Below, piece after piece: positions 1 to 7,220 of a DNA stretch of 29,800 bases (the first letter of the stretch is position 1; every line of letters begins with the position of its first letter). The position numbers and the translations under genes are program-made. Source of the DNA: DASZHJ01 sp035280245 (lineage in GTDB: Bacteria > Pseudomonadota > Alphaproteobacteria > ATCC43930 > CGMCC-115725). The notes below the pieces were generated by a model. That model saw nothing but the letters and a program-made list of their open reading frames with translations. It did not search any database and was not told the DNA's origin. The stretch is from NCBI GenBank assembly GCA_035280245.1, contig DATEGF010000372.1:1-29800 (forward strand), written 5' to 3'.

Positions 1-774
1 GATCGTGACGGTGCCGAGCGGCGCCGCCTTGATCGTGGCACCCTCGAGTTGCGCGTCGCCGCGCGTGCCGCGGTCGAAGCCGCTGCCGCCGAATTTCTTA
101 ATGGTGTAGGTGACGTCGGTCGCCGGCATCTGGGGGGTGGCCGGCATCGTCCCGGTGACCTGCAGAGTCTCCGCCGTATAGGCTTCGTAGCCGATCCCAA
201 GCAGGAGCGACGCCTCGAACCGGATCAGCGGTAGCATGTCCGCAAGCTGCGGTGGGCCGGTGCGCGGGGCCGTCATGGTGGCCTTCAGATCCGCGAGGGT
301 CGGGACACCCTGGTGCAGCAGCGCCCACGGATAGACCTTGAGGCCATCGAGCTTGGCCGACGCCATGGTCGCCGACGCCGGACCGAAGTGGAAGGTGACA
401 CCCTTGACCACGATGCTGCCGGCGACCGGCAGCGCCTTGTCCGGCGCAAGGGCCGCGGGGTTGGCGGCGGCTTGCGCCCAGGCCGTAGAGAAATCCTTGG
501 CGGGCTTGCTGACCTCGACCTGGTCGATCGTGAGGTCGAAGGGCTGCGCGCCGGTTCCCTTGGCGGTCAGGCTGCCGAGCGTCGCCGTGTCGGTCGCGAC
601 GTTGTAGTCGACGGTCTTGTAGGTGACGGCATAGTCGGGCGGCAGGGTCTTGATCCACTGATCGAGCCCGGCCCGGACCTGCTCGCCGGCGTTCTCATGG
701 AGGCGCGTCCAGCCGTAGTAGCCGCCCGCCCCCGCAATGACGACGACCACAAGAGCGATGATCCACTTGCGCAT
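1..774 (-). CDS. Membrane-anchored exported protein of unknown function (3' end outside window)
   Basis: The reading frame is open for 258 codons from the ATG at 774 to the window edge, so the C-terminus is missing. It starts MRKWIIALVVVVIAGAGGYY: a short basic N-terminus and one hydrophobic segment (about residues 4-20) that is either an uncleaved anchor or a signal peptide. The rest is soluble, rich in alternating hydrophobic and polar residues, and looks like a beta-rich periplasmic domain in the style of the DUF2125/DUF945/AsmA-type proteins of Proteobacteria. I cannot assign a family. It is the last visible gene on this strand, 95 bp beyond the cupin gene, and may share its transcript. 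The frame is confident and the function unknown. Confidence 0.75.
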   Translation of the reverse strand, partial: MRKWIIALVVVVIAGAGGYYGWTRLHENAGEQVRAGLDQWIKTLPPDYAVTYKTVDYNVATDTATLGSLTAKGTGAQPFDLTIDQVEVSKPAKDFSTAWAQAAANPAALAPDKALPVAGSIVVKGVTFHFGPASATMASAKLDGLKVYPWALLHQGVPTLADLKATMTAPRTGPPQLADMLPLIRFEASLLLGIGYEAYTAETLQVTGTMPATPQMPATDVTYTIKKFGGSGFDRGTRGDAQLEGATIKAAPLGTVTI

Positions 775-869
775 GAAGCCCCCCATTCGCTTGGCGACCG
801 CACCCTATCACGGGGCGCGCCGGCCCGGCCACTCGCGCGCCCGTGAGGGCACCATGGGCGATTGCGCGT

Positions 870-1334
870 TCAGGTTTTGTGAATGTTATCGATCCAGCGG
901 ACTTCCTCGGGCGTCTCCACCACGGGGATGTCGAGGTTCACCACGACGGGCTCCTGGCCGCTGCGGACGAGCACGCAGTCCAATGGCTCATTGGGATTGG
1001 CGTTGATCTCCTGATGCGGCACATAGGGCGGGACGTAGATGAAATCTCCGGGCCCCGCCTCCGCCATGTACTCGAGCTTCTCGCCCCAGCGCATGCGCGC
1101 CTTGCCGCGGACCACATAGATCACGCTCTCGACCTCGCCATGGTGGTGCGCGCCGGTCTTGGCGTTGGGGTGAATGGTCACTGTGCCGGCCCAGAGCTTC
1201 TGGGCGCCGGCGCGGGCGTAGGTGATCGCCGCCGCCCGGTTCATGCCCGGCGTCTGCGCCGTGTTGATGTCGAGCTCGGTGCCTTTGACGACGCGCACGC
1301 CGTGCGTGCGCCAATCCGGATGCTCTGTGGTCAT
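870..1334 (-). CDS. Single-domain cupin protein
   Basis: A 154-residue protein with a cupin beta-barrel. The first metal-binding motif reads as GAHHHGEVESVIYVVRGKAR (two of the His plus the Glu would bind the metal), and the second is in the PGDFIYVPPYVPHQE stretch, with its His near the end. Such proteins range from sugar isomerases to small dioxygenases and regulators, so the substrate cannot be read. The ATG at 1334 is preferred over an in-frame upstream start at 1382 because a GGAGG Shine-Dalgarno lies 7 bases before it and the extra 16 residues are Pro/Gly-rich and unlike a cupin. It follows queG by 51 bp on the same strand, so it may be co-transcribed, but no known role ties it to queuosine synthesis. 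Confidence 0.88.
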   Translation of the reverse strand: MTTEHPDWRTHGVRVVKGTELDINTAQTPGMNRAAAITYARAGAQKLWAGTVTIHPNAKTGAHHHGEVESVIYVVRGKARMRWGEKLEYMAEAGPGDFIYVPPYVPHQEINANPNEPLDCVLVRSGQEPVVVNLDIPVVETPEEVRWIDNIHKT

Positions 1335-1385
1335 GCCTGCCTCCAATGGCCCTGACTTAGGGGCTGGGCCGGCGCGCGGCAAGCC

Positions 1386-2510
1386 TCAAGCCGCGGGTCG
1401 CCCCCATTCCGCTCGCACGGCAGGGTCGCTCTCGGAGCCGAGCTGTGCAATCCGCGCGCGCTCCCGGTCTGCGGCGGGCGCCAACCGCAGCCAGGCCCAG
1501 GCCGCCATCGCGCGCACCAGCGGCGAGGCGTCGGCAAGCAAAGGGCGCACGGCCTCGACAAGGCCCGGCTCGCCGCTGTTGCCGATGGCGATCAGCACGT
1601 TGCGCACGAAGCGGTCGCGGCCGATGCGCTTGATCGGCGAGCCCGAGAAGAGCGAGCGGAATGCGGCTTCGTCGAGAGCCGCAAGGGCGCGGAGCTCGGG
1701 GCTCGCGAGCGCCGGTCTCGCTGCGAACCCGGGCTCTCGGGTCGCGTGGGCGAACTTGTTCCAGGGGCAGACGGCGAGGCAGTCGTCGCAACCGTAGATG
1801 CGGTTCCCCATCAGGGGCCGGAGCTCGGCGTCGATGTGGCCTTTATGCTCGATCGTCAGATAGGAGATGCAGCGGCGCGCATCGAGCTGGTAGGGCGCCG
1901 GGAAGGCGCGCGTCGGGCACACATCGAGGCAGCGCCGGCACTCGCCGCAGTGATCCGCCTCGGTCGCGTCGGGCGCGAGGTCGAGCGCGAGATAGATCTC
2001 GCCCAGGAATAGCCACGACCCCAGCGCGCGCGAGACCAGGTTCGTGTGCTTGCCCTGCCAGCCGATCCCGCCGCGCTCGGCGAGTGGCTTCTCCATCACC
2101 GGCGCGGTGTCGACGAAGACCTTGAGCTCGCAGCGCCAGCGCTCGGCGATGAACCGCGCGAGCGTCTTCAGTCGCGACTTCACGATGTCGTGGTAATCGC
2201 GGCCGCGGGCGTAGACGGAGATCGCGCCGTGCCCGGGCTCGGCGAGGGCCACGAGCGGATCCTCGGCGGGTCCGTAATTCATGCCGAGCACCACGACCGT
2301 CTTGGCGTCGGGCCAGAGCGCCCGCGGCTCCGCGCGCTCACCGGCGCGTGAGGCCAGCCAGCCCATGTCGCCGTGATAGCCTTTGGCCAGATAGGCCGCG
2401 AGATTCGCCCGCGCGTCACCGCCGAGCGAGGCCGCTGCGAAGCCCACCGCATCGAACCCCAGCGCGAGCGCTTGCTCGCGGATCGCCGCCTTGGGATCGG
2501 CCGCCGTCAT
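1386..2510 (-). CDS. queG: Epoxyqueuosine reductase QueG
   Basis: QueG catalyses the last step of queuosine synthesis, reduction of epoxyqueuosine in tRNA to queuosine, using cobalamin and two [4Fe-4S] clusters in the cytoplasm. The 374-residue product has the usual length. Asp134 in VFVDTAPVMEK matches the catalytic Asp of the family. The ferredoxin-like cysteines are at 188, 191, 194, 198 and at 214, 241, 244, 248 (the latter in YGCDDCLAVCPWN). The C-terminal third is a short HEAT-like helical repeat region. The ATG overlaps the queF stop in an ATGA junction, which suggests translational coupling. The same frame stays open upstream to 3026, but that part is antisense-style shadow of queF and not QueG. 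Confidence 0.96.
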   Translation of the reverse strand: MTAADPKAAIREQALALGFDAVGFAAASLGGDARANLAAYLAKGYHGDMGWLASRAGERAEPRALWPDAKTVVVLGMNYGPAEDPLVALAEPGHGAISVYARGRDYHDIVKSRLKTLARFIAERWRCELKVFVDTAPVMEKPLAERGGIGWQGKHTNLVSRALGSWLFLGEIYLALDLAPDATEADHCGECRRCLDVCPTRAFPAPYQLDARRCISYLTIEHKGHIDAELRPLMGNRIYGCDDCLAVCPWNKFAHATREPGFAARPALASPELRALAALDEAAFRSLFSGSPIKRIGRDRFVRNVLIAIGNSGEPGLVEAVRPLLADASPLVRAMAAWAWLRLAPAADRERARIAQLGSESDPAVRAEWGRPAA

Positions 2511-2971
2511 CCCCGGCCGCGATAGGGGGCGACGCCCTGGTCCGGCAGCCAGAGCCCGCGCGGCGGCGCGCCCGTCTGATAGAATACGTCGATCGGCATG
2601 CCGCCGCGCGGGAACCAGTAGCCGCCGATCCGGAGCCAACGGGGCGCGATCTCGCGCACCAGCCGCTTGGCGATCGCGAGGGTGCAGTCCTCGTGAAAGC
2701 CCGCGTGGTTGCGGAACGAGCCCAGGTAGAGCTTCAGCGACTTGCTCTCCACGAGCCAGCGCCGCGGCACATAGTCGATCACGAAATGCGCGAAATCCGG
2801 CTGCCCCGTGATCGGGCACAGCACCGTGAACTCCGGCGCCGTGAATCGCACGAGGTAGACGTTTGCGGGATGCGGATTCCGCACCCGCTCCACCACCGCC
2901 GCGTCGGGTGATTCCGGCAACGGCGTGGGTCGGCCGAGCTGGGTGAGGGTGGGTTGCTTGCCGCTGCGCAT
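2507..2971 (-). CDS. queF: NADPH-dependent 7-cyano-7-deazaguanine (preQ0) reductase QueF
   Basis: QueF reduces the nitrile of preQ0 to the aminomethyl group of preQ1, which Tgt then places in tRNA. The 154-residue protein is of the short, unimodular (Bacillus YkvM-like) type. Cys52 in VLCPITGQPDF is the thioimide-forming cysteine and Asp59 the general acid. The NADPH-binding QueF motif is at residues 75-82 (ESKSLKLY). His93 and Glu94 in the GFHED segment match the substrate-binding pair. The gene overlaps queG by 4 bases. It is separated from tgt by the inserted GIY-YIG unit, so its transcription could now depend on read-through or on a promoter inside that unit. Confidence 0.96.
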   Translation of the reverse strand: MRSGKQPTLTQLGRPTPLPESPDAAVVERVRNPHPANVYLVRFTAPEFTVLCPITGQPDFAHFVIDYVPRRWLVESKSLKLYLGSFRNHAGFHEDCTLAIAKRLVREIAPRWLRIGGYWFPRGGMPIDVFYQTGAPPRGLWLPDQGVAPYRGRG

Positions 2972-2988
2972 TGGTAACGTCTTCTCGT

Positions 2989-3031
2989 CCCCATTTCCCC
3001 GTCATGCCCGGCCTTGGGCCGGGCATCCACG
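2989..3031 (+). repeat. Palindromic repeat, family A, left copy
   Basis: The core is a perfect 10-bp inverted repeat, ATGCCCGGCC (3004-3013) and GGCCGGGCAT (3017-3026), with a 3-base loop. Asymmetric tails (GTC on one side, CCACG on the other) give it an orientation. It lies between the start of queF and the stop of the GIY-YIG gene, where it could also act as a transcript-ending or mRNA-stabilising hairpin. Confidence 0.8.
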
Positions 3032-3037
3032 AATTTC

Positions 3038-3418
3038 TCAGGCGATCCGGCTGTAAAGATCATCCCAGTTCGGATTCGCTTCAACAATCAATCGCACCTT
3101 CCATGCCCGAGACCAGTGCTTCAAATTCTTCTCGCGCTGGATCGCGGTCCGGATGTCGTCGTACCGTTCCACATAGACAAGGCGCTTCAACCCATACCGT
3201 TTCGTGAAGCCCTCGATGAGTCCTTCACGATGCTGCCAGACTCTGCGAGCCAAATCGGCGGTGACTCCAACGTACAGAATGCCATTGGGGCGGTTGGTCA
3301 TGATGTAGATCCAGCCCCCACGCTCGCGCACTGAGAAGTGGCGCGACGTGGATGGCCGGGTCAAGCCCGGCCATGACGGAAAATGGGGGTTGTGTGGGAG
3401 CTTTAGTCTCGGGTCCAT
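3038..3418 (-). CDS. Small GIY-YIG nuclease-like protein (COG2827 type) inside the queuosine cluster
   Basis: A 126-residue frame. Its last ~97 residues form a GIY-YIG domain: WIYIMTNRPNGILYVGVT carries the YIM and YVG halves, followed by LARRVWQHREG with the catalytic-type Arg and REKNLKHW with the metal-binding Glu. The C-terminus WDDLYSRIA is typical of this small family. Residues about 14-26 are translated repeat DNA (a palindrome lies within the frame). Two starts are possible. The ATG at 3418 lies 9 bases after the tgt stop and follows GAGGGGAG. An in-frame GTG at 3331 gives the usual ~97-residue length without repeat-encoded residues. Inverted palindromes lie at both ends. The function is unknown; the family is widespread and often called an endonuclease without direct proof. 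Confidence 0.85.
   Translation of the reverse strand: MDPRLKLPHNPHFPSWPGLTRPSTSRHFSVRERGGWIYIMTNRPNGILYVGVTADLARRVWQHREGLIEGFTKRYGLKRLVYVERYDDIRTAIQREKNLKHWSRAWKVRLIVEANPNWDDLYSRIA
3347..3388 (-). repeat. Palindromic repeat, family A, right copy (inverted)
   Basis: The core arms are ATGGCCGGG (3352-3360) and CCCGGCCAT (3366-3374) around a 5-base loop. Read on the minus strand it matches the left copy, including both tails and the outer CCCCATTT. The stem bases that differ from the left copy differ in both arms, so pairing is kept. Confidence 0.8.
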
Positions 3419-3427
3419 GCGCTCCCC

Positions 3428-4552
3428 TCACAACGCCGGCACATCACCCCGCGCCTCCGCCTCCAGCACACCGGCGGCGTAGGCATCGAAGCGGCGGTCG
3501 GCGATGGCTCGGCGCATGCCGGCCATCAGGTCGGCATAGTAGCGGAGATTGTGCTCGGTCAAGAGCATGGCGCCCAGCATCTCGCCGGCGCGCGCGAGAT
3601 GATGCAGATAGGCGCGCGAGTGGCGCGTGCACGCCGTGCAGCCGCAGCCTTCATCGAGCGGCCGGGGATCGTCGAGGTGGCGTGCGTTTCGCATGTTCAC
3701 GGTGCCGCCGCGGGTAAAGGCCTGGTGCGTGCGGCCCGAGCGCGTCGGCAGCACGCAGTCGAAGAGGTCGATGCCGCGCTTGACCGCGCCGAGCAGGTCG
3801 GCGGGCGTGCCGACGCCCATGAGATACCGCGGCCGATCCTTCGGCAGCGCTGGCACGGTCTCGTCGAGCACGCGGAACATCTCCGCCTGTCCCTCGCCGA
3901 CGGCGAGCCCGCCCACGGCGTAGCCGTCGAAGCCGATCGCCACCAGCGCCTCGGCGCACCGCCGGCGAAGTGCCGGGTAGACGCCGCCCTGCACGATGCC
4001 GAAGAGCCCGTACCCCGCGCGCGCGGAGAACGCGCGCTTCGAGCGCTCGGCCCAGCCGAGCGTCAGCTCCATCGAGCGGCGCGCCTCGTCCTCGGTCGCG
4101 GGAAAGGGCGTGCACTCGTCCAGCACCATCGAGATGTCGGCATCGAGCATCCGCTGGATCTCGACCGAGCGCTCGGGCGTCAGGGCGTAAGCGGCGCCGT
4201 CGAGGTGCGAGCGGAAGGTGACGCCCGTCTCCGTGATGTCGCGCAGTTTTGCGAGCGACATCACTTGGAAGCCGCCGGAGTCCGTGAGGATCGGACCCGA
4301 CCAATCCATGAACTTGTGCAGCCCGCCGAGCTTCTCCACACGCTCGGCGCTCGGCCGCAGCATCAGGTGATAGGTGTTGGCGAGCACGATCTGCGCGCCC
4401 GTCGCGGCGACGTCCGCGGCGCGCATGCCTTTCACCGTGGCGGCCGTGCCGACAGGCATGAAGGCGGGCGTCTCCACCGCGCCGTGCGCCGTCTCAATCC
4501 GCCCGAGGCGCGCGCCCGCATCCTCGGCGACCAGTGCGAAGCCCGTGGTCAC
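3428..4552 (-). CDS. tgt: tRNA-guanine transglycosylase (queuine/preQ1 tRNA-ribosyltransferase)
   Basis: Tgt exchanges guanine-34 for preQ1 in tRNAs for Asp, Asn, His and Tyr. The 374-residue protein is of bacterial length. Asp91 in LTDSGGFQV is the general base; Asp265 in DLFDCVLPTRSGR is the nucleophile. Zinc is bound by Cys303, Cys305, Cys308 and His334, and the spacing from Asp265 to these agrees with the Zymomonas enzyme. The VQGG segment (188-190) belongs to base recognition. The start is a GTG that overlaps the queA stop in a GTGA junction, indicating coupled translation. The gene is followed after 9 bases by the possible start of the GIY-YIG gene. Confidence 0.97.
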   Translation of the reverse strand: MTTGFALVAEDAGARLGRIETAHGAVETPAFMPVGTAATVKGMRAADVAATGAQIVLANTYHLMLRPSAERVEKLGGLHKFMDWSGPILTDSGGFQVMSLAKLRDITETGVTFRSHLDGAAYALTPERSVEIQRMLDADISMVLDECTPFPATEDEARRSMELTLGWAERSKRAFSARAGYGLFGIVQGGVYPALRRRCAEALVAIGFDGYAVGGLAVGEGQAEMFRVLDETVPALPKDRPRYLMGVGTPADLLGAVKRGIDLFDCVLPTRSGRTHQAFTRGGTVNMRNARHLDDPRPLDEGCGCTACTRHSRAYLHHLARAGEMLGAMLLTEHNLRYYADLMAGMRRAIADRRFDAYAAGVLEAEARGDVPAL

Positions 4553-5586
4553 CGCGCGGCCTCCGGCAGGAGCAGACAGGCGTCGCCGTAGGAGAAGAAC
4601 CGGTAGTGCTCGGCGATCGCGTGGGCGTAGGCGCGCTTCATGCGATCGAGACCCGCGAAGGCGGAGACGAGCATGAAGAGCGTCGAGCGCGGCAGGTGGA
4701 AATTCGTGATCAGCGCGTCGATGGCGCGGAAGCGATAGCCCGGCGTGATGAAGAGCGCGGTCTCGCCGGCGAAGGGCTGGAGCCGGCCACTCTCGTCTGC
4801 GGCAGTCTCGAGGAGGCGCAGGCTGGTGGTGCCGACCGCCACGATGCGCCCGCCCTCGGCGCGCACGCGGTTGAGCCGCTCGGCCGTCGCGGCGTCGATA
4901 AATCCGGTCTCGCCGTGCATCACGTGGTCGCCCACCTCCTCAACTTTCACCGGCAGGAAAGTACCGGCGCCGACGTGGAGGGTCACGGTCAAATGCTCGA
5001 TACCGGCGGCCGAGAGCGCCGCCATCAGCGGCGCCGTGAAATGCAGGCCCGCGGTCGGTGCCGCCACCGCGCCCTCCTTGCGCGCGAAGATCGTCTGATA
5101 ATCCCGGATATCGCGGGGATCGCCGCCCCTGGGGCGCTTGATGTAGGGCGGCAGCGGCATGCTCCCGTGCCGGTCGAGCGCCGCGCGGAACGCTGCGGCG
5201 GTGAGGTCGAAATGCAGCGCCACCTCGCCCGCGGGCGTCTTGCCCGTGACCTCCGCGGAGAAATCCTCCGCGAAGACCAAGCGGTCGCCGGTCTTGAGGC
5301 GTTTCGCACCTCTGGCGAAAGCGAGCCACACGCCCTGGCCGAGGTCGCGATGCAGCGTCACTTCGACTGAGGCCTGACCGCGCGCGCCGACCAGCCGCAC
5401 CGGCAGCACCTTGGTGTCGTTGAACACCAGGAGGTCGCCGCGCCGGAGGAGCCTCGGCAGATCCGCCACGCACCGATCCTCGAGCTCGTCGGCCACCACC
5501 AGGAGCCGCGCCGCCTCCCGCGGCTCCACGGGATGATCCGCGATCAGCTCTCTCGGCAGCTCGAAATCGAATTCGTCGACGCGCAT
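4549..5586 (-). CDS. queA: S-adenosylmethionine:tRNA ribosyltransferase-isomerase QueA
   Basis: QueA transfers and isomerises the ribosyl part of SAM onto preQ1-modified tRNA, giving epoxyqueuosine. The 345-residue length is normal. Family signatures are visible in order: the N-terminal FDFELPRELIADHPVEPRE, LLVFNDTKVLPVRL (about 52-65), the central PLPPYIKR and DYQTIFARKEGAVAAPTAGL regions, VGAGTFLPVK, and the C-terminal ITNFHLPRSTLFMLVSAFAG. It is the first gene of the queuosine cluster and lies back-to-back with arfB across only 66 bp, so the promoters must be packed in that gap. No preQ1 riboswitch was recognised upstream. The Shine-Dalgarno is poor. Confidence 0.97.
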   Translation of the reverse strand: MRVDEFDFELPRELIADHPVEPREAARLLVVADELEDRCVADLPRLLRRGDLLVFNDTKVLPVRLVGARGQASVEVTLHRDLGQGVWLAFARGAKRLKTGDRLVFAEDFSAEVTGKTPAGEVALHFDLTAAAFRAALDRHGSMPLPPYIKRPRGGDPRDIRDYQTIFARKEGAVAAPTAGLHFTAPLMAALSAAGIEHLTVTLHVGAGTFLPVKVEEVGDHVMHGETGFIDAATAERLNRVRAEGGRIVAVGTTSLRLLETAADESGRLQPFAGETALFITPGYRFRAIDALITNFHLPRSTLFMLVSAFAGLDRMKRAYAHAIAEHYRFFSYGDACLLLPEAAR

Positions 5587-5652
5587 CGTGTCACGCCCAT
5601 AGCGCGGATTACCGGCTTAGGGAAGCGCGCCCCCGGCTATAGTGTCGCCGCC

Positions 5653-6072
5653 ATGATCCCGATCACGCCCACGCTGTCGATCGATGAGTCCGAGCTCGCG
5701 GAGAGTTTCGTACGTGCCTCCGGGCCGGGCGGTCAGAACGTCAACAAGGTGGCGTCGGCCGTCCAGCTGCGTTTCGACGTGCGCCACTCGCCCTCGCTGC
5801 CGGAGGACGTGCGCCAGCGGCTCATGCGGCTCACGGGTCGCCGCCTCACGCTCGATGGCGTCCTGGTGATCACGGCCCAGCGGCACCGCACCCAGGAGGC
5901 GAACCGGCGCGACGCCCTCGACCGCCTCGTCAACCTCATCCGCCGGGCCGCGGTGCCGCCGGTGCCGCGCAAGCCCACCAAGCCCACGTCGGCCTCCCGC
6001 CGCCGCCGTCTCGAGACGAAGCGGCGCCGCTCCGCCCTCAAGCGCACCCGGAGCACGCGCTCGGAGGAGTAG
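5653..6072 (+). CDS. arfB: Alternative ribosome-rescue peptidyl-tRNA hydrolase ArfB (YaeJ/ICT1 type)
   Basis: ArfB enters stalled ribosomes lacking a complete codon and hydrolyses peptidyl-tRNA. The 139-residue product has the GGQ motif at residues 26-28 in ASGPGGQNVNKV, the class-1 release-factor-like domain over the first ~100 residues, and a strongly basic Lys/Arg/Ser tail that in homologues inserts into the empty mRNA channel. The ATG at 5653 is preferred to the open frame reaching 5533, because the upstream part overlaps queA and lacks family sequence. A TATAGT box at 5638-5643 lies so close that any transcript from it would have a very short leader. Confidence 0.93.
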   Translation: MIPITPTLSIDESELAESFVRASGPGGQNVNKVASAVQLRFDVRHSPSLPEDVRQRLMRLTGRRLTLDGVLVITAQRHRTQEANRRDALDRLVNLIRRAAVPPVPRKPTKPTSASRRRRLETKRRRSALKRTRSTRSEE

Positions 6073-6096
6073 TCCAGCCAGGCGCATCCGACTAGA

Positions 6097-7128
6097 TTGT
6101 CACCGGAGAGGGAGATTGCGGCTCTGATTGCGCCAAGTGCCATCCATCTTGTCTGCCGCACCGGCATGGGAGATGTGCTGATGATATTGGCCGCCGCCAA
6201 GGCTCTGAAGGCGCGTTTCAACTGCCCTCTCTTCCTGGGCGTGATGCCCGCCTATCGAGAGCTTGCGAAGGCCTGCCGGCACGTGGACGACGCGTTCTCT
6301 GATTGGGAGAGCCTCAAGAGTGCGAGCGCGCCATATCCACCCGAAGCGGTCTTGGGGGTCGATGTGTCCTACTATCGATTTAGCGTCGCGCCGAGGCATC
6401 AGGTCGATGCCTATCTGGCTTTTTTTAACGTCGAAGCGCCGCCGCATCTCAAGGACATAGAGTTGCGATCGGATCCGAGAGCGGAAGCTCGGGCCGAAGA
6501 AGCGATCGCGGCTTGGCCGCCGCTTCCTGCCGGCAAGGCGCGAATCTTGGTTCACCCGGGCTCAGGTGACGCCAATCGAACCTGGCCGCAGGCACGATGG
6601 GAGGAACTTGCCTCTCGCCTCATCCTGGCCGGCCATCAGGTGGTCGTCATCGGCAGCCGAACCACACGGAACGACCGCGGCGTGCATGAACTCGCTGTTG
6701 CCGGCCTTATTACAATCGTCGATCGCCTCGAGCCTCTCGCGACCGTGGCCCTGATGCGACGTGCTCATCTACTGGTTTGCACCGATGGGGGACCGGTGCA
6801 GCTCGCGGGTGCCACAGAAATCGGAATCGTCGGCATCTACTCGGTTGTCGCTGGCGCAAACCGCTTGCCATTCCGGCATGGTAAGCTCGGCTGGGGGGCA
6901 AGGGCGGTCTCGCCAGAATGTGCAGCGCATCCCTGCATACACCAACTGAGCGATGCGGCGATCAAAGAACGCATCGACCGCGCGATTCACGGTGAGCTCG
7001 CCAGCCCTTTTGGCGAGTGGTGCGCTCGACCCGACCGATATCATTGCATGACCCATGAGATCACCGTCTCCATGGTCCTCGACGCTTGCCAGCACATGGC
7101 GGCGGAGCGGCAGACCCGCATTAACTGA
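6097..7128 (+). CDS. Glycosyltransferase family 9 (heptosyltransferase-like) protein
   Basis: A GT-B fold enzyme related to the ADP-heptose:LPS heptosyltransferases, which build lipopolysaccharide core at the inner face of the inner membrane. The N-terminal donor-side GMGDVLMILAAAKAL (23-37) and the HPGSGDANRTWP motif (153-164) are clear. The usual second signature DSGPMHLAAA reads DGGPVQLAGA here (230-239), so Ser, Met and His are replaced and the donor or acceptor may differ. The listed start is a TTG; a CTG at 6124 after GGAGAGGGAG is an alternative. The base composition is visibly less GC-rich than its neighbours, and the gene stands alone without other LPS genes, which suggests transfer. 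Confidence 0.82.
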   Translation: MSPEREIAALIAPSAIHLVCRTGMGDVLMILAAAKALKARFNCPLFLGVMPAYRELAKACRHVDDAFSDWESLKSASAPYPPEAVLGVDVSYYRFSVAPRHQVDAYLAFFNVEAPPHLKDIELRSDPRAEARAEEAIAAWPPLPAGKARILVHPGSGDANRTWPQARWEELASRLILAGHQVVVIGSRTTRNDRGVHELAVAGLITIVDRLEPLATVALMRRAHLLVCTDGGPVQLAGATEIGIVGIYSVVAGANRLPFRHGKLGWGARAVSPECAAHPCIHQLSDAAIKERIDRAIHGELASPFGEWCARPDRYHCMTHEITVSMVLDACQHMAAERQTRIN

Positions 7129-7155
7129 CCGGATGCCGAGGCACCCGGCCGGCGC

Positions 7156-7183
7156 TTGAACCGGGGGCTGGGATGTGGAGAAT
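7156..7183 (+). promoter_or_regulatory. Candidate promoter of the GGT-like operon
   Basis: TTGAAC at 7156-7161 and GAGAAT at 7178-7183 are separated by 16 bp, about 38 bp ahead of the ATG at 7221. The match to a housekeeping sigma promoter is moderate. Confidence 0.3.
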
Positions 7184-7220
7184 CGGCCACCCCACTCCTT
7201 AACCGGCCCTGCGAGCCCCG

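Larger units (their letters stand above)
2989..3388. mobile_element. Candidate minimal mobile unit: GIY-YIG gene between inverted palindromic termini
   Basis: The left end (2989-3031) and right end (3347-3388) are inverted copies of one another. Both read outside-in as CCCCATTT, then two to four pyrimidines, GTCATG, a palindromic GC-rich stem, and ATCCACG. The GIY-YIG frame nearly fills the interior: its stop lies 7 bp from the left copy and the right copy lies within the frame. The unit sits between tgt and queF, genes that otherwise form a closely spaced cluster. No target-site duplication is apparent. That it moves is an inference from this layout, by analogy with REP palindromes and their RAYT nucleases. 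Confidence 0.45.

Noticed and set aside
2511..3026. In-frame upstream extension of queG to 3026
   Set aside because: It overlaps all of queF on the same strand in another frame and has no QueG sequence; the ATGA-coupled start at 2510 gives the right length.
5587..5652. preQ1 riboswitch ahead of queA
   Set aside because: The gap is only 66 bp and shows no recognisable aptamer hairpin with the expected downstream A-rich tail.
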